NCBI RefSeq assembly: GCF_014837295.1
Contig: NZ_JACYHB010000018.1
Span: 1 to 58,377, forward strand
Reading direction: 5' to 3'
DNA from: Cellulosimicrobium arenosum
Lineage (GTDB): Bacteria; Actinomycetota; Actinomycetes; Actinomycetales; Cellulomonadaceae
DNA length: 58,377 bases
Made by a program: the position numbers and the translations under genes. Positions 25,440 to 35,012 of this stretch are shown here, piece after piece; within the stretch, counting starts at the first letter, position 1; the number at the start of each line of letters is the position of its first letter. The notes beneath the pieces were generated by a model that had not been told where the DNA came from, did no database searches, and was given only the letters and a program-made list of their open reading frames with translations.

Positions 25440-26153
25440 GTGGCACCGGCTGCACCGGCAACCGGTCTGCTCGAGAAGCTCGGGGTCCAGCTGGACCCCG
25501 AGCTTCTCGTGCTCTCGCTGACACACCGCTCGTTCGCGCACGAGAACGGGGGCATCCCCACCAACGAGCGCCTCGAGTTCCTCGGTGACACGGTGCTCGG
25601 CCTCGTCGTGACCGAGACCTTGTACCGGCGGCACCCGGACCACTCCGAGGGCGAGCTCGCCAAGATGCGTGCGGCGACGGTCTCGCAGAAGTCGCTCGCC
25701 GTCATCGCGAGGACCCTCGGCCTCGGTCGCTACGTGCTCCTGGGCAAGGGCGAGATCCGCACGCGGGGCAACGACAAGGACTCGATCCTGTCCGACACCG
25801 TCGAGTCGGTCATCGGCGCGGTCTACCTCAGCCACGGGCTGGAGGAGGCGCGTGCGCTCGTCCTGCGTCTCGTGGAGCCGCGACTGACGGCGGCGGCCGA
25901 CCTCGGCGCAGGGCTCGACTGGAAGACGTCCCTCCAGGAGGCGGCCGCGTCCGCCGGGACGGGTGCCCCGGTCTACACGAGCGACGCCGTCGGCCCCGAC
26001 CACGCCCGCGAGTTCACGTCGTACGTGCACCTGGACGGCCGCCTCTACGGCACGGGGCGGGGAACTGCGAAGAAGTACGCCGAGCAGGAGGCCGCGGAGC
26101 GCGCCTACCAGGCGCTCGTGGCCGAACGCGCCGGCGACGACGCGGGTGCCTGA
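25440..26153 (+). CDS. rnc: Ribonuclease III
   Basis: A 237-residue double-strand-specific RNase for rRNA and mRNA processing. The signature [16 protein letters not shown] (near 44-59) and [12 protein letters not shown] hold the catalytic acidic residues; the C-terminal double-stranded-RNA-binding domain runs from DWKTSLQE to [13 protein letters not shown] 25440 begins five bases after the rpmF stop. Confidence 0.96.
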   Translation: MAPAAPATGLLEKLGVQLDPELLVLSLTHRSFAHENGGIPTNERLEFLGDTVLGLVVTETLYRRHPDHSEGELAKMRAATVSQKSLAVIARTLGLGRYVLLGKGEIRTRGNDKDSILSDTVESVIGAVYLSHGLEEARALVLRLVEPRLTAAADLGAGLDWKTSLQEAAASAGTGAPVYTSDAVGPDHAREFTSYVHLDGRLYGTGRGTAKKYAEQEAAERAYQALVAERAGDDAGA

Positions 26154-27093
26154 GCTCCCCGAGGTCGAGACCGTCCGGGACGGGCTCGCACGGCACGTGC
26201 TCGGCCGCGTCGTCACCGAGGTCGAGGTGCTGCGGGACTACAGCGTGCGTCGTCACGACGGCGGGCCCACCGGTCTCTGCGACCAGCTCCTCGGCCGGCG
26301 CCTCGTGGCGGCCGTCCGTCGGGGCAAGTACCTGTGGCTCGTGCTCGACGACGACGCCGCGCTCCTCGCGCACCTCGGCATGTCGGGACAGCTCCTCGTC
26401 CGCTCGGGGGACTCCGCGGCCGTGCGGTCGCCGCACCTGCGGGTACGCATCGTCCTGTCTTCCGCCGGCACGGCGGACACGGCAGGCACCGTGCCGGAGC
26501 CGGTCCCTGGCCCGCTCGTGATCGACTTCGTCGACCAGCGCACGTTCGGGCACCTGTCCGTCCAGGATCTCGTCCCCACGCCCGACGGCGCCCCCGGCGG
26601 ACTGGGCTCCGACCTGCCCGCCCTCCCGGTGCCCGTCGTGCATATCGCGCGCGACCTGCTGGACCCGGCGCTACGGATCGAGGACGTCGTCGCGGCGGTC
26701 CGCCGCCGGCGCACGGGCATCAAGCGGGCGCTCCTGGACCAGACGGTGACGTCCGGCGTCGGGAACATCTACGCGGACGAGGCGCTGTGGCGCGCGCGGC
26801 TGCACTTCGCACGGGCGACCGACACCCTGCGTCGCACCGAGGCGATCCGCCTGCTCGACGCGGCCCGCGAGGTCATGACCGAGGCGCTCTCGCAGGGCGG
26901 CACGAGCTTCGACGCGCTCTACGTCGACGTGAACGGGCGGTCGGGCTACTTCTCGCGCTCGCTCGCGGTCTACGGGCAGGAGGGTGAGCCGTGCCCGCGC
27001 TGCGGGACACCGGTACGGCGGGACGAGTTCATGAACCGCTCGGCGTACACCTGCCCGCGCTGCCAGCCGCGCCCGCGCAACGGGCGCTGGTAG
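26146..27093 (+). CDS. mutM: Formamidopyrimidine-DNA glycosylase
   Basis: A 315-residue base-excision glycosylase/AP lyase that removes oxidised purines. After Met removal the N-terminus [10 protein letters not shown] supplies catalytic Pro1 and Glu2; HLGMSGQL, the helix-two-turn-helix [12 protein letters not shown], and a complete zinc finger CPRCGTP...CPRCQ are present. GTG 26146 overlaps the rnc stop by 8 bases. Two short insertions near residues 110 and 150 are Gly/Pro-rich. Confidence 0.96.
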   Translation: MPELPEVETVRDGLARHVLGRVVTEVEVLRDYSVRRHDGGPTGLCDQLLGRRLVAAVRRGKYLWLVLDDDAALLAHLGMSGQLLVRSGDSAAVRSPHLRVRIVLSSAGTADTAGTVPEPVPGPLVIDFVDQRTFGHLSVQDLVPTPDGAPGGLGSDLPALPVPVVHIARDLLDPALRIEDVVAAVRRRRTGIKRALLDQTVTSGVGNIYADEALWRARLHFARATDTLRRTEAIRLLDAAREVMTEALSQGGTSFDALYVDVNGRSGYFSRSLAVYGQEGEPCPRCGTPVRRDEFMNRSAYTCPRCQPRPRNGRW

Positions 27094-27132
27094 CGCTCGG
27101 AGCCACCTGGCCGATGCGTACCTCGGCCGCGG

Positions 27133-28071
27133 TCATCGGTCGACGACGTTGCGCAGCGTGCGGCCGGCCCGGAACGCCGCGAGGTTCTCGTTCACGAGGT
27201 CCGACGCGCGCTGGGGACGGGTGCCCGCGACGTGCGGGGTGAGGATCAGCCGCGGCGCGGCCCAGAGCGGCGAACCCGCGGGCAGCGGCTCGGTCTCGGT
27301 GACGTCGAGCGCGGCGGCTCCGAGCCGACCGGCCCGCAGCGCGCTCGCGAGCGCGTCCTCGTCGACAGTCGACCCGCGCCCGACGTTGACGAACACGGCG
27401 TGGTCCGCGAGCTGGTCGATCCGCCGCGCGTCGAACGCGTGACGCGTGCTTTCCGTCGCCGGCAGGAGCGAGACCAGCACGTCGGCCGTGGGCAGCACCG
27501 ACGCCAGCTCGTCGTCGGTGACGACGGGGAAGCCGTGCCGCTCACCCCGGCTCCCGGCCACCCCCGTGACCTCGGCCCCGAGCGCGGCGAGCAGGGGAGC
27601 GAGGCGTGCGGCGATCGAGCCGAAGCCCCAGACCACGACGCGTGCGCCGTCGAGGGTGAAGCGGCCCGACGTCGCGGGGTCCGACTGTCCGGCGACGACG
27701 CTCCGGTCCCATCGGTGCTCCCGCTGCGCCGCACCGAGGACGTCGAGACGGCGCACCGCGGCGAGCACGAGCGCCAGGGCGTGCTCGGCGACCGGCCCGT
27801 CGTGCAGCGAACGCCCTGAGGTGATCGTGACGTCGGGCGCGAACCCCGCGTCGAGGACCGCGTCCGGCCCGGCCGCGAGGGTCTGCACCCAGCGCACGTC
27901 CCGCAGCCGGCGTGCGCAGTCCGCGAGGTTGTCGGGCGAGTTGGCCCAGGCGACGAGCACCTCGGCGTCGAGAGCGCCCTCGGGCAGCGACGCCGCGGCG
28001 TCGTACACCACGACCTCGTCGTCGGGCGACCGGACGTCGAGCCCGATCGTGTTGGGGACGAGGATCTTCAT
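27133..28071 (-). CDS. NAD-dependent D-2-hydroxyacid dehydrogenase
   Basis: A 312-residue dehydrogenase. VVVWGFGSIAARLAPLL replaces the usual GxGxxG (here GFGSIA), and ADVLVSLLPAT, VNVGRGSTVDEDAL and LDVTETEPLPAGSPLW are family stretches; Arg near GRGS, Glu in TETEPL and His in TPHVAGTRP form the catalytic triad. Oxidises or reduces a 2-hydroxy/2-keto acid; the exact substrate is unknown. ATG 28071 has GGAGA upstream. Convergent with mutM. Confidence 0.88.
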   Translation of the reverse strand: MKILVPNTIGLDVRSPDDEVVVYDAAASLPEGALDAEVLVAWANSPDNLADCARRLRDVRWVQTLAAGPDAVLDAGFAPDVTITSGRSLHDGPVAEHALALVLAAVRRLDVLGAAQREHRWDRSVVAGQSDPATSGRFTLDGARVVVWGFGSIAARLAPLLAALGAEVTGVAGSRGERHGFPVVTDDELASVLPTADVLVSLLPATESTRHAFDARRIDQLADHAVFVNVGRGSTVDEDALASALRAGRLGAAALDVTETEPLPAGSPLWAAPRLILTPHVAGTRPQRASDLVNENLAAFRAGRTLRNVVDR

Positions 28072-28142
28072 GCTGTCTCCAAGCTGCTCGACCACCGGGC
28101 CTTCCCGAACCCCGCGAACCTACCAGCGCACCGACCCGCATC

Positions 28143-28215
28143 CGCGAGATCGACCCGCAGGTCGTGACATCGACCTCCTGAGGGTCGATCTCGGACGTAC
28201 GGGGCGATCTCGCGG
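28143..28215. repeat. Interlocking inverted repeats downstream of cydC
   Basis: CCGCGAGATCG (28143-28153) is complementary to CGATCTCGCGG (28205-28215), and GAGATCGACCC (28146-28156) to GGGTCGATCTC (28182-28192). The two pairings compete for the same left arm. The first lies immediately after the cydC stop, so a terminator or a folded 3' end is likely. Confidence 0.65.
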
Positions 28216-28217
28216 GG

Positions 28218-30098
28218 TCAGCGCGGGACGGCGTCCTCCTGGGCGAGCGCCCAGCGGTACGCGGGGACGTCGAGTAGTTCTGCATGCGTGCCGCGGGCCA
28301 CGACGCAGGCGGGGCCGTCCGGGTCACCGGGGGCGTGGCCGAGCAGGACGACCTCGTCGACGTCCTCCAGCGCGCTGAGCCGGTGCGTCGCGACTACGAG
28401 ACCGCGCTCGGCGCCGTCGGCGGTGCGCGTCGTGGCGACCAGGTGTCGCACGAGCGCGTCGGCGGTGAGCGCGTCCAGGTGCTCGGCCGGCTCGTCGACG
28501 AGGAGCAGCGGGGCCGGCGCGAGCAGCGCCCGGGCGACGAGCAGCCGCCGGCGCTCGCCGCCCGAGACGTCGGCGGCGTCCGGCCCGACGAGCGTCTCCA
28601 CACCGTCGGGCAGCCGGTCGAGCCATCCCTGGAGGCCGACCTCGTGCAGCACGGCCTCGGCCTCGGCAGGCGTGACGTCGCCGCGTGCGACGCGCAGGTT
28701 CTCCAGGAGCGTCGTGTCGAACACGTGGCCGTCCTCGGCGACGAGGACGACGCCGCGTGCGGCCGTCTCGCGGGGCAGCGAGCCGACGTCGGTGCCGTCG
28801 AGCGTCGCGCTCCCGCCGGCCGGGTGGAGCAGCCCCGCGGCGGTCGCGAGCAGGGTCGTCTTCCCGACGCCGGACGCCCCGACGAGTGCGACGGCCCGCC
28901 CCGGCCGGAGAGCGAGGTCCACGCCCGCCACCACGACACGTCCGGTGCCGGGCCAGGCGCAGGCGACGCCGTCGAGCACGAGCGACCTGTCGGCACCTGA
29001 CGGCCCGGGATCGATCGGAGGCGCTGGTCCGCTGGTGGGGCCGGCGACGTGCCCGGCACGGGGCGACCTGCCACGGTGCTGGGTCGAGGACACCTCCAGG
29101 AGGGACATGACGCGGCGTGCCGCCTGCCGCGAGCGGTGGAGCTGGACCGCGGCGCCCGGCAGCGCGTTCGCGGCCTCGAACACCGCGAGCGGTGTGAGCA
29201 CGACGACACTCAGCTCCTCGGGCGTGAGCGCGCCCGACGCGAGGGCGGGCAGCCCGAGCAGCAGCGACGCGAGCACGGCGAGCCCGACGGCGCCAGCGCC
29301 GATCCCGGCAGAGACACCCGCGGTCCGGGCCCCGTCGTCGCGCGATCGTGCCAGGTCCCGGTCCGCGGTGCGCAGGTCGTCGAACCGTGCGGGCAGCCTC
29401 CCGGAGACGGCGAGCGGACCCGAGTCCTCGAGAATCTCGAGCGTCGTGGCGGTCATCGCGGCGCGCGCGACCGACCCACGCTCCTCGATCCCGCGCGCGG
29501 CCCGCGCGGACAACCACGGCGCGACGACGGCCGTGAGCACGAGGCACAGCGCGAGCGCCACGCCCGCCGCCGGGAGGAACGCCCCCACCAGCAGCACCGA
29601 GCCCGCCGAGACGCCGAGGGCGATGCCGGCCGGGACGAGCGCCCGCACGACGACGTCCCCGACGTCGTCGACGTCGGACCCGACCCGGGCGAGCAGGTCA
29701 CCGCGCCGCAACCGCACGAGCGCGGCGGGCGACCCGGTGGCGAGAGCCTCGTACAGGTTGGCGCGCAGGGATGCCATGCCGCGCAGTGCGACGTCGTGCG
29801 ACGCGAGTCGTTCGAGGTAGCGGAACACGCCGCGGGAGATCCCGAACGCGCGCACGCCGACCACGGCGACGGAGAGCGTGAGGACGGGCGGCATCTGCGA
29901 CGCGCGCGCGATGAGCCAGGCCGCGACCGCGGCGAGACCCACCGAGCTGCCGAGGGCGAGCGTGCCCAGGACGACCGCCCGCAGGACGCGGCTCCAACGC
30001 ACGTCGAGCAGACGCACGGCCTGCCACAACGGATCGGCGGCGACCCGTTCGCGGGCTCCGACGCGACCGCGACGGTCCGGCCCGGTGGTCCGGCTCAT
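28218..30098 (-). CDS. cydC: Thiol exporter ABC subunit CydC
   Basis: A 626-residue fused membrane-ATPase half transporter. The six-helix domain spans about residues 35-320; GASGVGKTT is Walker A, VSGGERRR the signature and LLLVDEPAEHLD Walker B. With CydD it exports glutathione/cysteine-type thiols, which cytochrome bd assembly requires; in actinobacteria lacking glutathione the real substrate is unsettled. The ATG at 30098 overlaps the cydD stop. Last gene of cydABDC. Confidence 0.92.
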   Translation of the reverse strand: MSRTTGPDRRGRVGARERVAADPLWQAVRLLDVRWSRVLRAVVLGTLALGSSVGLAAVAAWLIARASQMPPVLTLSVAVVGVRAFGISRGVFRYLERLASHDVALRGMASLRANLYEALATGSPAALVRLRRGDLLARVGSDVDDVGDVVVRALVPAGIALGVSAGSVLLVGAFLPAAGVALALCLVLTAVVAPWLSARAARGIEERGSVARAAMTATTLEILEDSGPLAVSGRLPARFDDLRTADRDLARSRDDGARTAGVSAGIGAGAVGLAVLASLLLGLPALASGALTPEELSVVVLTPLAVFEAANALPGAAVQLHRSRQAARRVMSLLEVSSTQHRGRSPRAGHVAGPTSGPAPPIDPGPSGADRSLVLDGVACAWPGTGRVVVAGVDLALRPGRAVALVGASGVGKTTLLATAAGLLHPAGGSATLDGTDVGSLPRETAARGVVLVAEDGHVFDTTLLENLRVARGDVTPAEAEAVLHEVGLQGWLDRLPDGVETLVGPDAADVSGGERRRLLVARALLAPAPLLLVDEPAEHLDALTADALVRHLVATTRTADGAERGLVVATHRLSALEDVDEVVLLGHAPGDPDGPACVVARGTHAELLDVPAYRWALAQEDAVPR

Positions 30099-31837
30099 GC
30101 GCTCACCGGTGCCTTCGACCCCGCGCCCGGCGTCGCGGTCGAGGCCGACGTCACCTCGACGACCAGGTCGGCGACGCGGACCAACGAGGCGCGGTGGGCG
30201 ACGACGACCACCGTCCGGCCCTGGTCGCGCCACGCGCGCACGGCGTCGAGCACCACCTGCTCGCCGCGGGCGTCGAGGTGGGCGGTCGGCTCGTCGAGGA
30301 CGACGAGCGGGACCTCGGCGGGGTCGCCGAGCAGCGCGGCGGTGAGCGCCGCACGCTGGCGCTGGCCGACGCTCAGGCCGGCCCCGCCACGTCCCACCGG
30401 GGTGGCCCAGCCGTCCGGCAGGGTCGCGACGACGTCGTCGAGCCCCGTGGTCCGTGCTGCCCGGGCGACGGCCGCAGGGTCGACGTCCGCACCGTCCGTC
30501 ACCGCCTCGTGCAGGGTCCCCGGCGTCAGGGCCGGACGCTGGGGGAGCCAGGCCACCTGCGGCCAGAAGGTCGAGAGGTCGACGTCCGCGAGGGGGACGG
30601 TCTCGCCGTCCGGCGTCGTCCACGTGACGCGGCCGTGCTCCGGCACGACCAGTCCGAGCAGGACGAGGGTCGCCGTCGTCTTCCCGCCCCCGCTCGCCCC
30701 GGTGAGCGCGACGACGCGACCTGTCGCGACCCGGCCCGCTCGCGCGGGTGGTCCGACCGGGAGGACGAGGTCGAGGCCGGCGGGAGCGAGCACGTCGCGG
30801 TCACCCGCGCGCACGCCCACCCCGTGCAGCGTGAGGGTCGACCCGGCGAGACGCGGTGCGTGCCGCCGGCCCGCCTCGGGCACGGCCTCGTCGAGGACCT
30901 CGAACGCCTGCTGCGCGGCCGCGACCCCGTTCGTCGAGGCGTGGAAGTGCATCCCGACCTGACGCAGCGGCAGGTACACCTCGGGGGCGAGGACGAGCAC
31001 CGCGATGGCGGGCTCGAGGTCCATGCCGCCGTGCACGAGCCGCAGCCCCACCCCGACGGCGACGATCGCGACGGACAGGGTCGTGAGCAGCTCGAGGACC
31101 ATGCCGGACAGGAACGCGACGCGCAGCGTGCCCATGGTCGCCCGACGGTTCGCCTCGCCCAGCGCACGCACGCGCTCCTCGGGCCCGCGGGCACGACCGA
31201 ACGCGAGGAGCGTGGGCAGGCCCGCGAGCAGGTCCAGCACCTGCGAGCCGAGCCGTTGCACGACGACCAGTCGGCGCTCGGAGGTCCCGGCCGTGAGCTG
31301 GCCGACGAGGACCATGAACAACGGGACCAGCGGGATGGTGACCGCGATGACGACCGCCGAGACCCAGTCCAGCCCGAGCACGACGGCGAGCGCGGCGGGT
31401 GTGACGGTCGCCGCGAGCAGCAGCTGCGGGAGGTAGCGGACCAGGTACGGCTCGAGGTCGTCCAGTCCTCTGGTCGCGAGGGTCGCCACGGCGGGGCCGC
31501 GACCGCTCGTGAGCCACCGGGGTCCGAGCGCCGTCGCGTGGACGACGACCTGCTCGCGGAGCTCGGCGACCGTCCTCGCAGCGGCGCGCAGCGCGAAGCG
31601 CTCCTGCGCCCAGGCCGTCGCGGCCCGAGCGGCGACGACCGCGGCGAGCAGGCCGACCGGGCCCGCGACGTCGGGCAGCGTGGCCGTGCCCTGGATCGCG
31701 GGCGCGAGGATCGCAGCGAGCAGGACCGCCTGCGCGACCACGAGCCCCGCGGTCGCGAACCCGAGCGTGGCGGTGAGGACGACGTACCCCCGCGCTGCGC
31801 GCGCCTGGCGCAGGAGCCGCGGGTCGAGCGGCCTCAC
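30095..31837 (-). CDS. cydD: Thiol exporter ABC subunit CydD
   Basis: A 580-residue half transporter paired with CydC. The membrane domain covers about 20-310, with the CydD-type APEVYLPLRQVGMHFHAS helix near 285; Walker A GASGGGKTT, signature LSVGQRQR and Walker B LVVLDEPTAHLD follow. GTG 31837 overlaps the cydB stop (GTGA). The frame is open upstream through cydB but is antisense-like there. Confidence 0.93.
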   Translation of the reverse strand: MRPLDPRLLRQARAARGYVVLTATLGFATAGLVVAQAVLLAAILAPAIQGTATLPDVAGPVGLLAAVVAARAATAWAQERFALRAAARTVAELREQVVVHATALGPRWLTSGRGPAVATLATRGLDDLEPYLVRYLPQLLLAATVTPAALAVVLGLDWVSAVVIAVTIPLVPLFMVLVGQLTAGTSERRLVVVQRLGSQVLDLLAGLPTLLAFGRARGPEERVRALGEANRRATMGTLRVAFLSGMVLELLTTLSVAIVAVGVGLRLVHGGMDLEPAIAVLVLAPEVYLPLRQVGMHFHASTNGVAAAQQAFEVLDEAVPEAGRRHAPRLAGSTLTLHGVGVRAGDRDVLAPAGLDLVLPVGPPARAGRVATGRVVALTGASGGGKTTATLVLLGLVVPEHGRVTWTTPDGETVPLADVDLSTFWPQVAWLPQRPALTPGTLHEAVTDGADVDPAAVARAARTTGLDDVVATLPDGWATPVGRGGAGLSVGQRQRAALTAALLGDPAEVPLVVLDEPTAHLDARGEQVVLDAVRAWRDQGRTVVVVAHRASLVRVADLVVEVTSASTATPGAGSKAPVSA

Positions 31838-32952
31838 GCGTCGGGTGCCCGGTCGTCGCCCGAGGTCAGGTCGCGGCCGGCGGCGCCGCCCGACGACGCC
31901 CCGCCGAACGCCGCCTCGCGGACCTTCGTGAGCGACAGCCCGGCCGGGGCCGGGATGTCCCTGGTCGACAGGCGACGGCGGAAGACCCAGTACGTCCAGG
32001 ACTGGTACGCGATGACGAGCGGTGTGAGGATCACGGCCACCCAGGTCATGACGGTGAGCGTGTAGTCCGTCGACGACGCGTTGTGGATCGTGAGCGAGTT
32101 GGCCGGGTCGGTCGCGGGCATGACGTCGGGGTACATCGACCCGAAGATCAGGACCACGGCGGCCACGATCGTCAGCGCGGAGGCGCCGAAAGCCCGGCCC
32201 TCGCGACCGCGGGAGTTCGCGACCAGCGCGGCCACGAGGCCGCCCGCCGCCGCGATGACGGCGAGCCACGTCCACGGGGCGGAGTAGGCGAGCTGGGCCC
32301 ATACCGCCCAGCCACCCGCGAGCACCAGGGCGGCGACGCCGAAGACGGTCGCCTGCCGCCGGGCCCGGTGGCGGATCTCGCCGTCGGTCTTGAGCGCGAC
32401 GAACACCGTGCCGTGCAGGAGGAACAGGCTCAGCGTGACGAGCCCGCCCAGGAGCGCGAACGGCGAGAGCAGGGAGAAGAACCCGCCGACGAACTGGTGG
32501 TCCGTGTCGAGGTCGACCCCGCGCACGAGGTTGGCGAACGCGACGCCCCACAGGACGGCCGGCACCCAGGAGCCCACCTGGATCGCGACGTCGCAGCGCC
32601 GGGCCCACTGTGGGTCGGAGATCTTGCCGCGGTACTCGAACGCGACGCCGCGCACGATGAGCGCGAGCAGGATCAGCAGCAGGGGCAGGTAGAAGCCCGA
32701 GAAGAGGGTCGCGTACCACTCGGGGAACGCGGCGAAGGTCGCGCCGCCGGCCGTGAGCAGCCACACCTCGTTGCCGTCCCAGACGGGGCCGATGGTGTTG
32801 ATCAGGACGCGGCGCTCCTTCTCCCGGTGCTCCTTGGCGCCGCGGGGGAGGATCGACAGGAGCATCCCGACCCCGAAGTCGAAGCCCTCGAGGACGAGGT
32901 AGCCGGTCCACAGGACCGCGATGAGCAGGAACCAGACGACGGCGAGATCCAC
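31834..32952 (-). CDS. cydB: Cytochrome bd ubiquinol/menaquinol oxidase subunit II
   Basis: A 372-residue, roughly nine-helix subunit of the high-affinity terminal oxidase. WFLLIAVLWTGYLVLEGFDFGVGMLL is the diagnostic N-terminus, followed by GPVWDGNEVWLLTAGGATFAAFP. GTG 32952 has AGGAC upstream. The C-terminal 40 residues are hydrophilic. Confidence 0.96.
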   Translation of the reverse strand: MDLAVVWFLLIAVLWTGYLVLEGFDFGVGMLLSILPRGAKEHREKERRVLINTIGPVWDGNEVWLLTAGGATFAAFPEWYATLFSGFYLPLLLILLALIVRGVAFEYRGKISDPQWARRCDVAIQVGSWVPAVLWGVAFANLVRGVDLDTDHQFVGGFFSLLSPFALLGGLVTLSLFLLHGTVFVALKTDGEIRHRARRQATVFGVAALVLAGGWAVWAQLAYSAPWTWLAVIAAAGGLVAALVANSRGREGRAFGASALTIVAAVVLIFGSMYPDVMPATDPANSLTIHNASSTDYTLTVMTWVAVILTPLVIAYQSWTYWVFRRRLSTRDIPAPAGLSLTKVREAAFGGASSGGAAGRDLTSGDDRAPDA

Positions 32953-32981
32953 GGTGGGCGTCCTATCGGGTCGGCGGCGTG

Positions 32982-34499
32982 TCAGTACGCGAAGGAGAGC
33001 GGGCGGTCGGCCTGGTCGGGGTCGTCGTCACCGGGCGGCTCCTGCGCCTCGGGCGACTCGTCCCGAACCGACAGCGGGACACCTTCGACGGCGTAGCGGC
33101 GCATGAGGGTGAACCACACCGCGGCCAGCGCGCCGTACAGGAGCGTGAACGCGATCATCGAGGTGAGCACCACGCCGGGGCCGACGACCTCGGAGACGCC
33201 GCGTTCCGTGAGCAGGCGGATCTGGTCGATCCCGGTGGGGTTCGGAGCGACGACCCAGGGCTGGCGGCCCATCTCGGTGAAGATCCACCCGAACGAGTTG
33301 GCGAGGAAGGGCATGGGGATCGCGACGAGCGCGAGCCGCGAGAACCACACCTTGTCCGTGACACGGCCGCGTCGGGTGAGCCACAGTGCGGCGAGCGACA
33401 GGGCGATCGACCCCGCGGCCATCCCGATCATGAGGCGGAACGACCAGTAGGTCATCGCGAGGTTCGGGGTGTACGTGACCGGGTCGCCGGCGAGCGTCAC
33501 GTCGCCGTAGCGCTCGGTGTACTCCTGCTGCACGTCCTCGACCCCGGGCAGGTAGCTCTCGGGCCCCGAGAAGTGGCCGGTGCCGAGGTAGCTCGTGAGC
33601 CCGGGGATCTCGATGACGTGGTTCACGCCCTCGCACGAGTTGGACAGGTCCCCGATCGTGAGGATCGAGAAGGGTGCCGACTCCGTGCCCTCGCACAGCG
33701 CCTCCGCGGACGCCATCTTGCCCGGTTGCTGCTGGTACATGATCTTGCCCTGGACGTCTCCGGTGACCGCGACCCCGATCCCGCCGACGAGCATCGCGAC
33801 GACGCCGAGCAGGACCGCCGGCCGGTAGACGTGGCGCGCGAGCTCGACCTTCTCGGCCTCGCGCGTGCGGACCAGCCGGACCATCCACCACGACGCGATG
33901 CCCGCGACGAAGGTGCCGGCCGTGAGGAACGTGGCGGTGATCTGGTGGGGGAACGCGGCGAGCAGCGTGTTGTTGCTCAGCACCGCCCAGATGTCGGTCA
34001 TCTCCGCGCGCCCGGTCTCGGGGTTGTACTCCGCACCGACCGGGTGCTGCATCCACGAGTTGGCGGCGAGGATGAAGAACGCCGAGGCGTTCGTCGCGAT
34101 GGCGACGGCCCAGATGCACGCGAGGTGGACCTTTTTGCTGAGCCGGTCCCAGCCGAAGATCCACAGGCCGAGGAACGTGGACTCGATGAAGAACGCCGCG
34201 AGGGCCTCCATCGCGAGGGGTGCGCCGAAGACGTCACCGACGAAGCGCGAGTACTCGCTCCAGTTCATGCCGAACTGGAACTCCTGCACGATCCCGGTCA
34301 CGACGCCGAGCGCGAAGTTGATGAGCAGCAGCTTGCCGAAGAACTTGGTCAGCCGCAGCCAGCGCTCGTTGCCGGTGCGGACCCATGCGGTCTGCATGAT
34401 CGCGACGAGGGGCGAGAGCCCGATCGTCAGCGGCACGAAGATGAAGTGGTAGACGGTCGTGATGGCGAACTGCCACCGGGCGAGCTCCAGGGCTTCCAC
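32982..34499 (-). CDS. cydA: Cytochrome bd oxidase subunit I
   Basis: A 505-residue heme-bearing subunit. LARWQFAITTVYHFIFVPLTIGLS carries the heme-ligand His, GRQPWVVAPNPTG the quinol-loop motif, and FGMNWSEYSRFVGDVFGAPLAMEAL the conserved helix; the Q-loop is of the short type. Menaquinol is the probable donor in this lineage. GTG 34499 follows GAGGAG seven bases upstream. First gene of cydABDC, below a Rex operator. Confidence 0.96.
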   Translation of the reverse strand: MEALELARWQFAITTVYHFIFVPLTIGLSPLVAIMQTAWVRTGNERWLRLTKFFGKLLLINFALGVVTGIVQEFQFGMNWSEYSRFVGDVFGAPLAMEALAAFFIESTFLGLWIFGWDRLSKKVHLACIWAVAIATNASAFFILAANSWMQHPVGAEYNPETGRAEMTDIWAVLSNNTLLAAFPHQITATFLTAGTFVAGIASWWMVRLVRTREAEKVELARHVYRPAVLLGVVAMLVGGIGVAVTGDVQGKIMYQQQPGKMASAEALCEGTESAPFSILTIGDLSNSCEGVNHVIEIPGLTSYLGTGHFSGPESYLPGVEDVQQEYTERYGDVTLAGDPVTYTPNLAMTYWSFRLMIGMAAGSIALSLAALWLTRRGRVTDKVWFSRLALVAIPMPFLANSFGWIFTEMGRQPWVVAPNPTGIDQIRLLTERGVSEVVGPGVVLTSMIAFTLLYGALAAVWFTLMRRYAVEGVPLSVRDESPEAQEPPGDDDPDQADRPLSFAY

Positions 34500-34623
34500 G
34501 TGCGCTCCTCGGGGGCCGGCAGGGTCGGGACGGACGACGGCGGGCGGTGGGCACGGGAGTACGTGTCCCCCGTCCGACGGTAGGCCCAATCTGCCGTATC
34601 GGCGAGGCGCCCGTGGACCGGGA

Positions 34624-34641
34624 GCGGCGGAAAACCGCCGC
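34624..34641. other. Small hairpin beside the Rex site
   Basis: GCGGCGG-AAAA-CCGCCGC is a perfect 7-base stem with a 4-base loop. It shares its last base with the Rex operator and lies in the predicted cydA leader; it may be a 5' stabilising structure. Confidence 0.6.
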
Positions 34642-34660
34642 TTGTGAGGTTATTCACAAG
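34641..34660. promoter_or_regulatory. Rex (NADH/NAD+ sensor) operator upstream of cydA
   Basis: CTTGTGAGGTTATTCACAAG is a perfect inverted repeat with 7-base arms and a 6-base centre, matching the Rex consensus TTGTGA-N6-TCACAA. Rex represses cydABCD in Streptomyces coelicolor when NADH is low, so the same control is expected. The site is about 145 bases upstream of the cydA start; the cydA -10 probably overlaps it. Confidence 0.9.
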
Positions 34661-35012
34661 TGTTCCGACCCGGCGAGGGCGGCCGGTGGGGCGGGTCCGG
34701 CGACCGGGACCCCGACGCGTGTCGATCGGGTCGACCTGCGCCCCTGTGCGATACTGGTGCGACCTGGCGGGCACCGCATCGCTCGCCGGTGAACACAGCT
34801 CGCAGCCACCGCGGACCGCGGCAGCCGGCGCGCCGCCCCGGGCACGAAGGGACCGGTCGGCAGGCGCCCGTGCCGTCCAAGCGCGCAGCAGCTGTGACCG
34901 ACGACTTCCGTCGCCGGACGACGCGCTGCGGTGCGCTCGTCGCGAGCGACGACCGACCGCCCCGAGGGGCCGCACGGTGCGGGGCGGCTCCTGTGGCACA
35001 GGAGCACGACGC
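34661..35012. other. Non-coding region between cydA and rne
   Basis: The divergent gap is 513 bases in all (34500-35012). Apart from the Rex site and hairpin it contains a possible GATACT -10 at 34750-34755 and the rne ribosome-binding site AGGAG at 35000-35004. No gene is seen: frames here are open but lack homology and a start signal. Confidence 0.6.

Noticed and set aside
34644-35012. Upstream extension of rne
   Set aside because: The frame is open, but it crosses the Rex operator, lacks a start signal and reads unlike protein; AGGAG precedes the GTG at 35013.
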